In this document: piece after piece, positions 44,875-54,942 of the stretch
Numbering within the stretch: position 1 is the stretch's first letter
How the letters are laid out: the number at the start of each line of letters is the position of its first letter
NCBI RefSeq assembly: GCF_004364635.1
Contig: NZ_SOAX01000001.1
Span: 372,001 to 436,000 of the forward strand
Reading direction: 5' to 3'
Source of the DNA: Halospina denitrificans
Lineage (GTDB): Bacteria; Pseudomonadota; Gammaproteobacteria; Pseudomonadales; Oleiphilaceae
Length of the DNA: 64,000 nt
The notes under the pieces: model-generated
Databases searched by the model: none
What the model was told of the DNA's origin: nothing
The model's input: only the letters and a program-made list of their open reading frames with translations
Made by a program: the position numbers and the translations under genes

Positions 44875-45903
44875 TCAGAAGCTGAAGATGGCGCCGACCA
44901 TGACCTGGTCGCCCTCATCCTCTGGACGGTCGTACTGACCGGCTTCCGCCCAGATGCTCAGTGGCTGGTAGAGCTGGTGTGAAACACCCAGGGTGATCTC
45001 ATCGCGTTCTTCGATAACGGTCTCATCATCCGGGGAAACGCGCTGGACGGCGCCGTAGTATTCAGTGCGGCCCTGGAAGAAGGTGCCGCGGAGGGCGGTG
45101 AAGGTAGTGTCTTCGCCGGCGGGGTCACCATCAAGGTTGTCCTGGATGGAGTACTTGGCGCCGAATTCGAGCTGGCCAATGCCGTAGATGCCGGAGACGC
45201 CGTAGGTGTTTTCGCCGACATAGATGTCAGCGCCCGGGATGGGAGTACCATCGCTGTATTCATCGGTGGAGTCAGCCTTGCGGTCATCATAACCCGCATA
45301 CAGACCCCAGTTTTCCCCGGTGTAACCACCGGCAATCGAAAGTCCAACCTCGTTACTGTCTTCGGGGCCTTCGTCACGTCCAATGACCCGTGCCTGGGTC
45401 CGGAAACTGAAGCCGTTCCAGTCCGGGCTGTAGTAGGCGATCTGGTTGTTCTCGCCGGCGAAGGCCTCATCCGTGATCTCGGCATCTTCCGCCACTTCGG
45501 TCGCGTCGATGATCAGATCCTCATAGACGCTGTCGAAGTTGCCGGCCTGGACCTTGCCGAAGTCGCCCTTGACGCCCAGAAAAGCGCTGTCCTGGTTGTC
45601 GAGCCCATTGCTGTTGTCGTCACTGTCGTATTCAAGCTCGACCTGGCCAAAGGCGGTAACAGCGTTACTGACCCGGGTCTCGAAGGCAAAGCCGAGGGTC
45701 GAGTCCTCATCCCCAAGCTCTGTGGAGGCGTCCCCGGCTGCGTTCTTTTCAGAGATCACCTTGGGTTCAACCGTTCCGTACAGGTTGAAGGTGGTGTTTT
45801 CCGCCAGGCTGAGCCCTTCATCCGCCGTGAACTCCAGGGCCTGCACGCTGGGTGCGGTCAGGGTAGCGGCGATGGCGGCGGAGAGAAGTTGTTTTCTGGT
45901 CAT
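44875..45903 (-). CDS. Gram-negative porin, probably phosphate-regulated
   Basis: A 342-residue outer-membrane beta-barrel. The signal peptide ends near SVQA-LEF. The mature chain is strongly acidic with alternating amphipathic strands, contains the loop-and-strand pattern NFDSVYEDLI, and ends VMVGAIFSF with the terminal phenylalanine needed for barrel assembly. It is of the general trimeric porin type. A Pho box lies 149 bp upstream and pstS lies immediately downstream, which suggests phosphate uptake across the outer membrane. The acidic composition fits life in salt. Confidence 0.88.
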   Translation of the reverse strand: MTRKQLLSAAIAATLTAPSVQALEFTADEGLSLAENTTFNLYGTVEPKVISEKNAAGDASTELGDEDSTLGFAFETRVSNAVTAFGQVELEYDSDDNSNGLDNQDSAFLGVKGDFGKVQAGNFDSVYEDLIIDATEVAEDAEITDEAFAGENNQIAYYSPDWNGFSFRTQARVIGRDEGPEDSNEVGLSIAGGYTGENWGLYAGYDDRKADSTDEYSDGTPIPGADIYVGENTYGVSGIYGIGQLEFGAKYSIQDNLDGDPAGEDTTFTALRGTFFQGRTEYYGAVQRVSPDDETVIEERDEITLGVSHQLYQPLSIWAEAGQYDRPEDEGDQVMVGAIFSF

Positions 45904-46051
45904 GGCATTCTCCTTGGGTTGTGTTGTGCCGGGTTAAGTGTGATCCAGGTCTATAAGTCTGTCATTGGCGCCCATCAATAATTGTTGATGGAAGTCAGTT
46001 TGTGTCGGCGGGGCTTGCCGCGACCGTCTGATGATGAGTTTATGGAGAGGG

Positions 46052-46070
46052 TATGACATTTTCGTGACAT
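46052..46070 (-). promoter_or_regulatory. Probable Pho box upstream of the porin gene
   Basis: On the minus strand this reads ATGTCACGAAAATGTCATA, 15 of 19 matches to the PhoB consensus, with two TGTCA repeats 11 bp apart. Orientation points to the porin rather than to tex. Confidence 0.65.
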
Positions 46071-46181
46071 CGAGGAAAGAAATTCATCCCTTTCCATAGG
46101 GGCTGTGTGAGACCTGTACCTGAGTGTGCGTATCGCTATAATGGCGCCTCAGTCACTGAAACAACCGGATGTGCCCCCCTA

Positions 46182-48536
46182 ATGACCGCCATCAATCAAG
46201 CCATAGCGAAGGAACTTGCCGTCAGTGAGCGCCAGGTGAATGCCGCGGTGGCTCTGCTGGATGAAGGCGCAACAGTTCCCTTTATCTCCCGGTACCGTAA
46301 GGAAGTAACAGGGTCGCTGGATGACAGCCAGCTTCGGTCCCTTGAGGAACGCCTGCGGTACCGGCGGGAAATGGAGGATCGGCGCCAGACCATCATCGAC
46401 AGCATCCGCGAACAGGACAAGCTGACCGACGAGCTGCTGGCGTCCCTCCAGGGGGCCGAGACAAAAGGGCGGCTTGAAGATCTTTACCTTCCGTACAAGC
46501 CCAAGCGCCGGACCAAGGGGCAGATCGCCCGCGAGGCAGGGCTTGAGCCGCTGGCGGATGCACTTTTTGAGGACCCGCAGAACGACCCCGAGACCCTGGC
46601 CGCGGGCTATGTGGACGCTGATGCCGGCGTTGCCGATACCAAGGCAGCCCTGGACGGCGCCAAGTACATCCTGATGGAACGTTTTGCTGAGGATGCGGAT
46701 CTGCTGTCGCGCCTGCGCAGCTTCCTGTGGCGTGATGGCCAGCTTCGGGTCGAGGTTGTTTCAGGCAAGGAACAGGAGGGGGCGCGTTTCCGGGATTATT
46801 TTGATCACCGCGAGCCCCTCAAAAAGGTCCCCTCCCACCGTGCGCTTGCCATCTTCCGGGGCCGCAATGAAGGCGTGCTTCAGTATCGTATTGAGGTGGG
46901 GGATCCGGAAGCCGACCCGAAGGCGCCCCATCCTGCCGAGGGTATGATCGCCTCGCACTGGGGCATCAGCAACCGGCAGCGCCCCGCCGATGCCTGGCTG
47001 GGTGAGGTGGTGCGCTGGACCTGGCGGGTCAAGCTCGGCACTCACCTGGAGACCGATCTGATGGGCGACCTGCGCGACCGGGCGGAGTCCGAAGCCATCC
47101 AGGTCTTTGCCACCAATCTCAAGGATCTGCTGATGGCCGCGCCGGCCGGTCAGCGTGCGACCATCGGCCTGGATCCGGGGCTGCGAACCGGTGTGAAGGT
47201 GGCCGTGGTGGACGGCACCGGACGTTTCCTGGACGAGGGTGCCATCTATCCCCACCCGCCCCAGAAGCAATGGGATAGGGCCATCGAGCAGCTTGCCGAG
47301 TGGTGTCGAAAGCACAGTGTCGGTCTCATCGCCATTGGTAACGGCACCGCATCCCGGGAGACCGATAAGCTCGCGGCGGAACTGATTAACCGTTACCCGG
47401 ATCTCGGGTTGACCCGTGTCATGGTCAACGAGGCCGGGGCCTCCGTCTATTCGGCGTCCGAATACGCGTCGCGGGAGCTGCCCAACCTGGATGTCACCAT
47501 CCGGGGCGCCGTCTCCATTGCCCGGCGGCTCCAGGATCCGCTGGCCGAGCTGGTCAAGATTGATCCCAAGTCCATCGGCGTCGGGCAGTACCAGCACGAT
47601 GTCTCCCAGGTGAAGTTGGCGCGGGCGCTTGATGCCGTGGTTGAGGACTGCGTCAATGCCGTTGGCGTGGACCTGAATACCGCCTCGGTACCTTTGCTGA
47701 CGCGTGTTTCCGGCCTCAATACCACGACTGCCGAGAACATTATCCGCCATCGTGAGGAGCAGGGGGTCTTCCGGAGCCGGCGCGACCTGAAGCGGGTGAG
47801 CCGCCTGGGTGAGAAAACCTTCGAGCAGGCGGCCGGTTTCCTCCGCATCATCGATGGCGAGAACCCGCTGGACGCATCCGCGGTCCACCCTGAGGCCTAT
47901 TCCTTTGTGGAGGGCCTTGCCCGGCGTGCGGGTAAGCCACTGGGGCAGATCATCGGCGATACCGATTTTGTCCGCTCGCTCAAGCCCGCCGAACTTGTGG
48001 ACGACCAATTCGGTGAGCCCACCATCCGTGACATACTGGCGGAACTGGAGAAACCCGGTCGGGATCCTCGCCCTGAGTTCACCTTCGCCAGTTTCCGAGA
48101 GGGGGTGGAGAAGCTTGAAGACCTTGAGGCCGGGATGAAGCTTGAGGGCAATGTCACCAATGTCACCAACTTCGGTGCCTTTGTGGATGTCGGGGTCCAC
48201 CAGGACGGGCTGGTGCACATATCGGCGCTGTCCCATTCCTTTGTTAAGGATCCCCGGGAAGTTGTGAAAGCCGGGGATGTGGTGACCGTGAAGGTGATGT
48301 CCGTTGACCGTGAGCGTCGACGCATTGAGCTCAGCATGCGTCTCGATGATGACGTTGCGACGAGCGGCGAGAAGCCGAAAGCGTCGGGCAAAGCCTCCTC
48401 GAATGAACCCGGCGGCAAGCCCGGTCGTAACAAATCGGGCGCCGGCAGGTCGGAAAAGCGTGAGAACGAGAAAACAGGTGGCGGTGCCATGGCGGACGCG
48501 TTCGCCAGGGCGCGCGGTTCCAACAGTAACCAGTGA
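46182..48536 (+). CDS. tex: Tex transcription accessory protein (S1 RNA-binding)
   Basis: A 784-residue RNA-binding protein. The ATG at 46182 gives the usual start [19 protein letters not shown]; the frame extends to 46107 without a better site. Domains in order: Tex N-terminal helical region, YqgF/RNase H-like domain ([20 protein letters not shown]), helix-hairpin-helix ([19 protein letters not shown]), and an S1 domain ([20 protein letters not shown]). A charged Lys/Gly/Ser tail ends the chain. Length is normal. It probably acts in RNA and transcription-complex handling. Confidence 0.95.
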   Translation: MTAINQAIAKELAVSERQVNAAVALLDEGATVPFISRYRKEVTGSLDDSQLRSLEERLRYRREMEDRRQTIIDSIREQDKLTDELLASLQGAETKGRLEDLYLPYKPKRRTKGQIAREAGLEPLADALFEDPQNDPETLAAGYVDADAGVADTKAALDGAKYILMERFAEDADLLSRLRSFLWRDGQLRVEVVSGKEQEGARFRDYFDHREPLKKVPSHRALAIFRGRNEGVLQYRIEVGDPEADPKAPHPAEGMIASHWGISNRQRPADAWLGEVVRWTWRVKLGTHLETDLMGDLRDRAESEAIQVFATNLKDLLMAAPAGQRATIGLDPGLRTGVKVAVVDGTGRFLDEGAIYPHPPQKQWDRAIEQLAEWCRKHSVGLIAIGNGTASRETDKLAAELINRYPDLGLTRVMVNEAGASVYSASEYASRELPNLDVTIRGAVSIARRLQDPLAELVKIDPKSIGVGQYQHDVSQVKLARALDAVVEDCVNAVGVDLNTASVPLLTRVSGLNTTTAENIIRHREEQGVFRSRRDLKRVSRLGEKTFEQAAGFLRIIDGENPLDASAVHPEAYSFVEGLARRAGKPLGQIIGDTDFVRSLKPAELVDDQFGEPTIRDILAELEKPGRDPRPEFTFASFREGVEKLEDLEAGMKLEGNVTNVTNFGAFVDVGVHQDGLVHISALSHSFVKDPREVVKAGDVVTVKVMSVDRERRRIELSMRLDDDVATSGEKPKASGKASSNEPGGKPGRNKSGAGRSEKRENEKTGGGAMADAFARARGSNSNQ

Positions 48537-48547
48537 GGGAGTGATAG

Positions 48548-50092
48548 ATGGGGGAACGGCGTCAGCAGGCGTTTGAGGCAGTGGTCGCTGAGCACTGGAG
48601 TGGCTTCCGCAAGGGCCTGGAAAAAGAAGGGCTCCGTGTTGATGCTGATGGTTTCATCGCCCAGACACCGCATCCGGAAGCACTCGGCTCCGCCCTGACC
48701 AATCCAGCGATCACCACGGATTACTCCGAGTCGCTGCTGGAGCTGGTGACGCCGGTCTGTGAAAGCACCGAGGAGCTGCTTCGCGCCCTCGATGGCATCC
48801 ACAGCTATGTGCATCAGCACCTGGGCGACGAGGTTCTCTGGCCCCTGAGCATGCCGTGCCGGCTCGACGGGGATGCCAGTATTCCGATCGCCCATTACGG
48901 CACCTCCAATATTGGCACCCTCAAAACGGTCTATCGCCGCGGCCTGGCGGAACGCTACGGGCGGGTGATGCAGAGCATTGCCGGGACCCACTACAACTTT
49001 TCCATGCCGGACAGCTTCTGGGAGAACTGGCAGAAGCAGCTGGGCGATACCGGACCACTCTCCGAGTTCCGGACCCAGCAGTATTTCTGGCTGATCCGCA
49101 ACTTCCGGCGGCGCAGCTGGTTGCTGATGTACCTCTTCGGCGCGTCGCCCGCGCTGGACCGGAGCTTTGTCGAGGGCCGCCGTCACCGGCTGGACACACT
49201 GGATAGCCAGACACTGTATGAGCCCCATGCCACCTCGCTGCGCATGAGCGACCTGGGCTACAACAACCAGGCCCAGTCGTCCCTGGATATCTGTTTCAAC
49301 CGGCTTGAGACCTACACGCAGACCCTGGATCATGCCATTCACACAACCTGGCCCCCCTACCGGGACATTGGCCTGTTCCGCGATGGCGAACGCATCCAGA
49401 TCAACGACAGCGTGCTGCAGATCGAGAACGAGTACTACAGCGCTATCCGGCCCAAGCGAACCACCCAATCCGGTGAGAAGCCGCTGCATGCATTGCAGAG
49501 TCGTGGTGTTGAGTATGTGGAAGTGCGCTGCCTGGATCTTGATCCATTTGCGCCTCAGGGGGTTACCCGGGAGCAGGTGGATTTCCTGGATCTCTTCCTG
49601 CTCGATTGCCTGATCTCGGACAGCCCACTGATCGATGACTCGGAATGTGACGGCCTGGATAACGCCTTCCAGGATGTGGTCCGGCAGGGCCGGGCACCAG
49701 GCTGCCGTCTGAGCCTCGAAGCGGAGACGGTCGAGCTCCGGCAGGCGGGTATGCGGATTCTGGAACGTCTGGAAAACCTGGCCGGGATGCTGCCGGGCGG
49801 TGACGACTATCGCGCCTGCCTGGACCAGCAGAAGGCCCGACTCCAGGATCCGGGTCTGACGCCGTCGGGCCGGCTGTTATCCGCATTGAGAGAGGAGGAT
49901 ACGGACCTTGTGACCTGGGGAATGCGTCAGGCGCGGGAGCAACAGGAGAGCTTCCGGGCTGCAGCGCCCCACCCTGAATGGCGAGATGAGCTGGAGGCTG
50001 TGAGCCGTCGTTCCCTCCAGGAGCAGGTCGAGATCGAAGCTTCTGAAACGGAGGATTTCGAAGCATTTCTGGCCCGGTATCTCAATGATTGA
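48548..50092 (+). CDS. gshA: Glutamate-cysteine ligase GshA
   Basis: A 514-residue enzyme, type 1 (E. coli class), that joins glutamate and cysteine in the first step of glutathione synthesis. GLEKEGLRVDADGFIAQTPH contains the catalytic glutamate region, TDYSESLLELVTP follows, and SIAGTHYNFSMPDSFWE and FGASPALDRSF are other class motifs. ATG 48548 has GAGGGAG upstream, 11 bp after tex. gshB is not in the window. Confidence 0.96.
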   Translation: MGERRQQAFEAVVAEHWSGFRKGLEKEGLRVDADGFIAQTPHPEALGSALTNPAITTDYSESLLELVTPVCESTEELLRALDGIHSYVHQHLGDEVLWPLSMPCRLDGDASIPIAHYGTSNIGTLKTVYRRGLAERYGRVMQSIAGTHYNFSMPDSFWENWQKQLGDTGPLSEFRTQQYFWLIRNFRRRSWLLMYLFGASPALDRSFVEGRRHRLDTLDSQTLYEPHATSLRMSDLGYNNQAQSSLDICFNRLETYTQTLDHAIHTTWPPYRDIGLFRDGERIQINDSVLQIENEYYSAIRPKRTTQSGEKPLHALQSRGVEYVEVRCLDLDPFAPQGVTREQVDFLDLFLLDCLISDSPLIDDSECDGLDNAFQDVVRQGRAPGCRLSLEAETVELRQAGMRILERLENLAGMLPGGDDYRACLDQQKARLQDPGLTPSGRLLSALREEDTDLVTWGMRQAREQQESFRAAAPHPEWRDELEAVSRRSLQEQVEIEASETEDFEAFLARYLND

Positions 50093-50254
50093 GCCCGTTT
50101 TGTGACGGCCGCACGGGTAGGCCTACGGATTACCGCACATTCTCCGGATGTTCATTTGTTCACCACTCCCCCGGTTGTTACTGTTTGTTAGCGAAAGTAA
50201 ACAGATGTTGCAAATCGCCAGGGACCAAGGCCGTTAACCGGGGAGAAAAGGGTC

Positions 50255-50455
50255 ATGTCGTATGGTAGAGAGCTTGGGTGGGATCTGGAGTCGCTGAACA
50301 AGGCGTACCGCCAGGGCTGCATGGCGGGTCGCATCCAGATGGAGCAGAACCGATGCCCCTATGAAAGCGACGTGGTCAAGGCTGCCTGGGAAGCCGGCTG
50401 GGAAGACGGCGCGGAAATGCATGCCGAGCAAGGCTCAACCGCCAACATTGCCTGA
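50255..50455 (+). CDS. rmf: Ribosome modulation factor-like protein
   Basis: A 66-residue protein with the RMF pattern: AYRQGCMAGRIQMEQNRCPY followed by AAWEAGWEDG, as in E. coli RMF (QRGYQAG, CPY, W-x-GGWR). RMF dimerises 70S ribosomes into inactive 100S particles in stationary phase. The protein is about ten residues longer than the E. coli form and is less basic. AAAAGGG lies upstream of the ATG. Confidence 0.85.
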   Translation: MSYGRELGWDLESLNKAYRQGCMAGRIQMEQNRCPYESDVVKAAWEAGWEDGAEMHAEQGSTANIA

Positions 50456-50648
50456 TCTGGCACTGCCGTGCCCGGATCATCTCCCGTTTCCCTCAATTAC
50501 CCTCCGTTTCAGTTTCGCTGTACCCTGCTTTTCCCGGATGCCGGGATAACCGTCGTCTGCGATCAATGAGTGGTATACCATGCATTGAAGGTGGCGTGCC
50601 GGCATACTGCGCATGGGCTGCCCCCACCCAACCCTGCTGGAGGAGATG

Positions 50649-51161
50649 ATGTCCCTGAGTCGCTTACTGTTTCTGGCCATTGGTGGAATCTGTGCCGTGC
50701 TCATGAGCGTGGCGCTTTATATGGAACACATGATGGGCCTTGAGCCCTGCCCGCTGTGCATGCTGCAGCGGGGCGCTGTTACAGGCACCGGGGTTATCGC
50801 GCTGGCTGCCGCCGCCATTGGGCCCCGGGGGTGGGGCATACGGCTTGGCGGTATCGGCGTGGCGCTGGCTTCAGTCGTGGGGGCGACCCTGGCGGGTCGC
50901 CAACTCTGGCTCCAGAGTCTTCCCGAAGACGCGGTGCCGCCGTGCGGGCCCGGCTACGATTACCTGCGCGAGACTTTTCCCCTGACGGAGGTGATCCGCA
51001 TGGCATTTCAGGGCTCCGGTGATTGCGCGGAAGTTCAATGGACCTTCCTCGGACTCAGTATCCCGGGCTGGACATTGGTGTTTTTTGTAGCCGTGGGCGT
51101 TACCGGCCTCTTTTTGCTGTACCGAGGTCCCGGCAGGGCGGATACTGGGTTGCTGCGCTGA
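50649..51161 (+). CDS. dsbB: Disulfide bond formation protein DsbB
   Basis: A 170-residue inner-membrane quinone reductase that reoxidises DsbA. Four membrane segments are visible. The first periplasmic pair is CPLC at 34-37 (EPCPLCMLQRGA), and the second pair is in DAVPPCGPGYD and GSGDCAEVQW. ATG 50649 has GGAGGAG just upstream; ATG 50646 is the alternative. dsbA is not in the window. It is followed by an rsd gene on the same strand. Confidence 0.94.
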   Translation: MSLSRLLFLAIGGICAVLMSVALYMEHMMGLEPCPLCMLQRGAVTGTGVIALAAAAIGPRGWGIRLGGIGVALASVVGATLAGRQLWLQSLPEDAVPPCGPGYDYLRETFPLTEVIRMAFQGSGDCAEVQWTFLGLSIPGWTLVFFVAVGVTGLFLLYRGPGRADTGLLR

Positions 51162-51242
51162 GTCTGTTGGGGTAACTTGCAGGTGACATGCTCATAAGAA
51201 GATCGAATAAAGTAAAACTATAAGAGCCTTGTGGGAGGGGTT

Positions 51243-51716
51243 ATGCTCGAGAACTGCGAGACTGCCAGGGACCGCTGGGGTGGGGTCAGTGAGCTGATCG
51301 ACCGCTGGTTGCGGGAACGCCAGGAACTGATCGTCCATTACTGCGACCTGGGCGCCAACCCAGAGCCGGAAAAACCGGATGAACTCTACGCTCGACTCTC
51401 CAGGTTCTGTGAGCTGCTCCTTGACTACGTTTCGGCGGGCCACTTTGAGATCTATGAGAAACTCATGGATGAAGCGCGCGAGTTCAACGACGGTGGTGTG
51501 GAAGTGGCCGCCAAGGCCTATCCCAGGATCAGCAAGACCACCCAGGAAATGCTGGCCTTCAATGACCTGCTTGAGGTAAGTGAAAAGACCGAGGATGACA
51601 TGCGCGCCATGTACGCCCGCGTCTCGCACCTGGGGGAGATCATGGAAGAGCGCTTTGAACTGGAGGATCTCCTGATCGAGAACCTCCATACCGCGCATGC
51701 CAGTCAGGTAGCCTGA
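51243..51716 (+). CDS. rsd: Sigma-70 regulator Rsd/AlgQ
   Basis: A 157-residue helical protein. MLENCETARDRWGGVSELID followed by RWLRERQELIVHYC is the highly conserved Rsd/AlgQ start, which binds region 4 of sigma-70 and frees core RNA polymerase in stationary phase. ATG 51243 has GGGAGGGG upstream; an ATG at 51231 is less likely. The gene is convergent with fklB with a 13-bp gap. An rmf gene lies nearby, so two stationary-phase factors are close together. Confidence 0.93.
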   Translation: MLENCETARDRWGGVSELIDRWLRERQELIVHYCDLGANPEPEKPDELYARLSRFCELLLDYVSAGHFEIYEKLMDEAREFNDGGVEVAAKAYPRISKTTQEMLAFNDLLEVSEKTEDDMRAMYARVSHLGEIMEERFELEDLLIENLHTAHASQVA

Positions 51717-51729
51717 TCCGGACTGAGGG

Positions 51730-52461
51730 TTATTTCACCTCAATCAGTTCCACGTCAAAGATCAGGGCCTGGTTGGGACCAATGCTGGACGGGGCATTCT
51801 CACCGTAGGCCAGCTCCGGCGGGATGTAGAACTTGTAGCGACCACCTTCCTGCATAAGCTGCAGCCCTTCAGTCCAGCCGGGGATAACCTGCTGCAACCC
51901 GAAAGTCGTGGGTTCGCCCCGTTCCCGGGAACTGTCGAAAACGGTCTCATCAGTGAGCATTCCCGTGTAGTGGACGGTGACCCTGTCGTCCGCCTCCGGT
52001 GACTGGCCATCTCCTTCCTCCAGAACCTCGTACTGCAGGCCTGACTCGGTGGTTTTCACCTCATCCCGTTCTGCATTTTCCTCCAGGAACGCCTCGGACT
52101 GTTCCAGGTTCTCGGTGGCGTTGCCCTGCTGCTGCTCCTGTCCGCCCTGGTTCTGGGCATCGGCCATCTCCTGCTGCATCCGCTTCTGGTAATCCTGGAT
52201 GCTGGCCTGGATCTCCTCATCGGAAAGCTGTTTCTCGTTACCTTCCAGGCCATCAATAATGCCGGCGACAAAGGCGTCGGTGTCCAGGTCCTGCATGTCC
52301 TCGCCGATCCGTTCAGCGAAGATGGTGCCCATGCTGTAGCTGAGCTTCTTCTCTTCCGTATCCAGTGATGCTTCGTTCTCGGCGCTGCACCCACTGGCCA
52401 GGATCAGCATGGCTGCCGCCAGGCCGCTGGATTTCAGTGCGTTGGTCAGGTTCTGTTTCAT
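51730..52461 (-). CDS. FKBP-type peptidyl-prolyl isomerase lipoprotein (FklB/Mip type)
   Basis: A 243-residue lipoprotein with lipobox LASGC (Cys25). The N-terminal dimerisation region begins [20 protein letters not shown] Gln/Glu-rich linker ([12 protein letters not shown]) follows. The FKBP domain has the core [20 protein letters not shown], the catalytic-pocket tail [12 protein letters not shown] and [13 protein letters not shown]. It assists folding at the envelope. Its start lies within the last 4 bp of the upstream gene, so the two are coupled. Confidence 0.92.
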   Translation of the reverse strand: MKQNLTNALKSSGLAAAMLILASGCSAENEASLDTEEKKLSYSMGTIFAERIGEDMQDLDTDAFVAGIIDGLEGNEKQLSDEEIQASIQDYQKRMQQEMADAQNQGGQEQQQGNATENLEQSEAFLEENAERDEVKTTESGLQYEVLEEGDGQSPEADDRVTVHYTGMLTDETVFDSSRERGEPTTFGLQQVIPGWTEGLQLMQEGGRYKFYIPPELAYGENAPSSIGPNQALIFDVELIEVK

Positions 52462-52982
52462 TCTGGTTTCCCTGTTGGTTGGTCCTGTTCCGGTGTCTGT
52501 TTCCAGGCGTCTATGATCCGATCCTGGAGCGGAGCGAGTTCCCCGTCCAGTCCAATCAGGACCAGATTATGCCGGGCTCGGTCCACGGGGTGAAGATCGG
52601 CGTGTGCCGACCCGCTGTCCATGGTGCCCAGATGATGCCACCACCACGCAAGTTCAACCTGTTCCGATGCCAGCTCGCTTTCGGCGATCTGTTGGCGCAG
52701 AGGCGCCACTGCCGGGTTTTCCTTGCTGAGTGACTGGCGAAAGCGACGCAGGGATTCAGTCGCCTCCCGGCGCCAGGCGCCGATTGCTTTCGGCTCTTTG
52801 CCATCCCAGGCAAAACCGCTCTGGGCACTGTAAACGGCTGCGAGGATGTGGGTGACCGCGATGCCCGCGTTCTGAGCTTCAAGACAGGTCTCGGCGAAGC
52901 CGGGCCGGTTCCAGAGCGCCAGGGCCAGATCCCAGAGTGGGTTGGAGAGGTTCAGATCCTCGGGTGGGGCATGCCATTCCAT
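52458..52982 (-). CDS. TIGR02444 family protein
   Basis: A 174-residue soluble protein. ATG 52982 gives [20 protein letters not shown], and [20 protein letters not shown] matches the TIGR02444 (DUF2390) layout of a short helical protein. I know of no established function. It shares its stop and the next start with the FKBP gene (4-bp overlap), and it is divergent from the ABC-F gene with a 25-bp gap, a pairing common in pseudomonads and relatives. Confidence 0.82.
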   Translation of the reverse strand: MEWHAPPEDLNLSNPLWDLALALWNRPGFAETCLEAQNAGIAVTHILAAVYSAQSGFAWDGKEPKAIGAWRREATESLRRFRQSLSKENPAVAPLRQQIAESELASEQVELAWWWHHLGTMDSGSAHADLHPVDRARHNLVLIGLDGELAPLQDRIIDAWKQTPEQDQPTGKPE

Positions 52983-53007
52983 GGGGGCTTTCCTGTAGAA
53001 TGCGGAT

Positions 53008-54930
53008 ATGCTTTCAATCGAGAACCTCAGTTTACAGCGCGGCGGCCAGTGGTTGCTAGACGACTGCTCCGTCACTATCCAGCCCGGTCAGCGTGTTGCC
53101 CTGGTGGGGGGCAATGGCACGGGCAAATCCAGCCTCTTCCAGATGATCCTCGGCGAGCTTTCCGCCGAGCAGGGCCATATCCGGCTCCCGGGTGGGTCCC
53201 GGCTGGCGCACATGGCCCAGGAAGTCGCCGGCAGCGACCGCAGTGCCCGTGACTTCGTGCTTGATGGCCACACCGAACTGCGTCGTCTTGAAGACGAACT
53301 TGCCCGTGCCGAGGCCTCGGGTGACGACAACGAACTGGTCCGTGTCCATGGCGAGCTCGACAACATCCGCGCCTGGGATGCGCCACGCGAGGCGGAAGCG
53401 CTGCTGCGTGGACTGGCCTTCGGCGATGAGGATATGGACCGCCCCGTGAGCGACTTCTCCGGCGGCTGGCGCATCCGCCTCAACCTGGCCCAGGCGTTGA
53501 TGGTGCCCTCGGACCTGCTGCTGCTGGACGAGCCCACCAACCACCTGGACATCGAGGCCTGCTACTGGCTCGAGGGCTGGCTCAAGCAGTACCAGGGCAC
53601 CCTCCTGTTCATCTCCCACGACCGGGATTTCATGGATCGCGTGGCCACCCATGTGGTCCATTTCGAGCACCGCAAGCTGTATTACTACACGGGCAACTAC
53701 CACTCGTTCGAGCGCCAGCGTGCCGAGCGGTTGGCTCGCCAGCAGTCCGAGTACGAGAAGCAGCAGAAGCGGGTTGCCGAGATCCAGGGCTTCATCGACC
53801 GGTTCCGCGCCCAGGCCAACAAGGCCAAGCAGGCCCAGAGCCGGATCAAGGCGCTGGAGCGCATGGAGACCATTGCACCGGCCCATGTGGATTCGCAGTT
53901 CGAGTTCCGCTTTCCGGAGGCGGACAAGGTCTCCAACCCACTGCTCACGGTTCGCGATGGAGCCGTGGGCTATGATGGCGAGCCGTTGCTGTCGAACATC
54001 CACCTCAACCTGATGCCGGGCAGCCGCGTGGGGCTTCTGGGCGTCAATGGGGCGGGCAAGTCCACACTTATTGCGATGCTTCGCGGCGCCACGCCGCTTC
54101 TCAGTGGTGAACGGGTCACCGGCGAGCATTTCCGCCCGGGCTATTTTGCCCAGCACCAGCTGGATGAGCTGGACGTGGACGCCAGCCCATTCCTGCACCT
54201 GCGCCGACTGACGCCGGGCGCCAGCGACCAGGTGATCCGGAACTTCCTGGGGGGCTTCGGTTTCCGCGGCGATGATGCCATGGCCAGCATCCGCAACTGC
54301 TCCGGCGGCGAGAAGGCGCGCCTGGCGCTGGCCATCATCGCCTGGCAGAAGCCCAATGTGCTCTTTCTGGACGAGCCCACCAACCACCTGGACCTGGAAA
54401 TGCGCCAGGCGCTGACCATGGCCCTGCAATCCTTCGAGGGGGCCATGGTGCTCGTCTCCCACGATCGGCACCTGTTGCGCAATACCGTGGATACGTTCTG
54501 GCGGGTGGCGGATGGTACCGTTACCGAGTTTGATGGCGACCTGGACGAATACGAGCGTTGGCTGTCCGAGCCCCGCCGCAAGGAGGCTGCGGCACCGGCC
54601 CAGGACGCGAAAGCGGTGTCCGGAGACGGCGGCCAGGACCAGCAGGGTCGCCAGAGCCGCAAAAAGGCGGGGGCCGAACGCCGCCAGAAAGTTGCGCCCT
54701 ACCGCAAGGAGGCTAAGCGCCATGAGCAGGCACTTGAGCGTATCAACGCGGAGAAGGCGGAAGTCGAGGAAGCCCTTGGCGACACCTCGCTTTATGAAGA
54801 AGCCCGCAAGGATGAACTGAAAAAGCTCCTTGCGCGGCAGGCGGAGCTGGAGCAGAAGGAGGAATCCCTTGAGGAGGCCTGGCTGGAGGCCAATGAGGCT
54901 ATAGAAGCCATCGAAGCCGGGGATGACTGA
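53008..54930 (+). CDS. ABC-F family ATPase, YheS type
   Basis: A 640-residue cytoplasmic protein with two ABC domains and no membrane part. Domain 1 has Walker A GGNGTGKSSL and signature FSGGWRIRL; domain 2 has GVNGAGKSTL and CSGGEKARLA. Both have DEPTNHLDI/L Walker B motifs. The inter-domain linker (KRVAEIQGFIDRFRAQANKA) and the long charged C-terminal coiled coil fit the YheS branch, which binds the ribosomal E site and eases difficult translation. Length matches YheS (about 637). Confidence 0.92.
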   Translation: MLSIENLSLQRGGQWLLDDCSVTIQPGQRVALVGGNGTGKSSLFQMILGELSAEQGHIRLPGGSRLAHMAQEVAGSDRSARDFVLDGHTELRRLEDELARAEASGDDNELVRVHGELDNIRAWDAPREAEALLRGLAFGDEDMDRPVSDFSGGWRIRLNLAQALMVPSDLLLLDEPTNHLDIEACYWLEGWLKQYQGTLLFISHDRDFMDRVATHVVHFEHRKLYYYTGNYHSFERQRAERLARQQSEYEKQQKRVAEIQGFIDRFRAQANKAKQAQSRIKALERMETIAPAHVDSQFEFRFPEADKVSNPLLTVRDGAVGYDGEPLLSNIHLNLMPGSRVGLLGVNGAGKSTLIAMLRGATPLLSGERVTGEHFRPGYFAQHQLDELDVDASPFLHLRRLTPGASDQVIRNFLGGFGFRGDDAMASIRNCSGGEKARLALAIIAWQKPNVLFLDEPTNHLDLEMRQALTMALQSFEGAMVLVSHDRHLLRNTVDTFWRVADGTVTEFDGDLDEYERWLSEPRRKEAAAPAQDAKAVSGDGGQDQQGRQSRKKAGAERRQKVAPYRKEAKRHEQALERINAEKAEVEEALGDTSLYEEARKDELKKLLARQAELEQKEESLEEAWLEANEAIEAIEAGDD

Positions 54931-54942
54931 GTGGGCTTCGGC

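Noticed and set aside
46761-49489. Long minus-strand frames opposite tex and gshA
   Set aside because: No ribosome sites or motifs; the sense genes explain the open frames.
53056-54723. 555-codon minus-strand frame opposite the ABC-F gene
   Set aside because: It is a shadow of a high-GC coding sequence. The plus-strand frame has full ABC-F motifs and a continuous family match; the antisense product has none.
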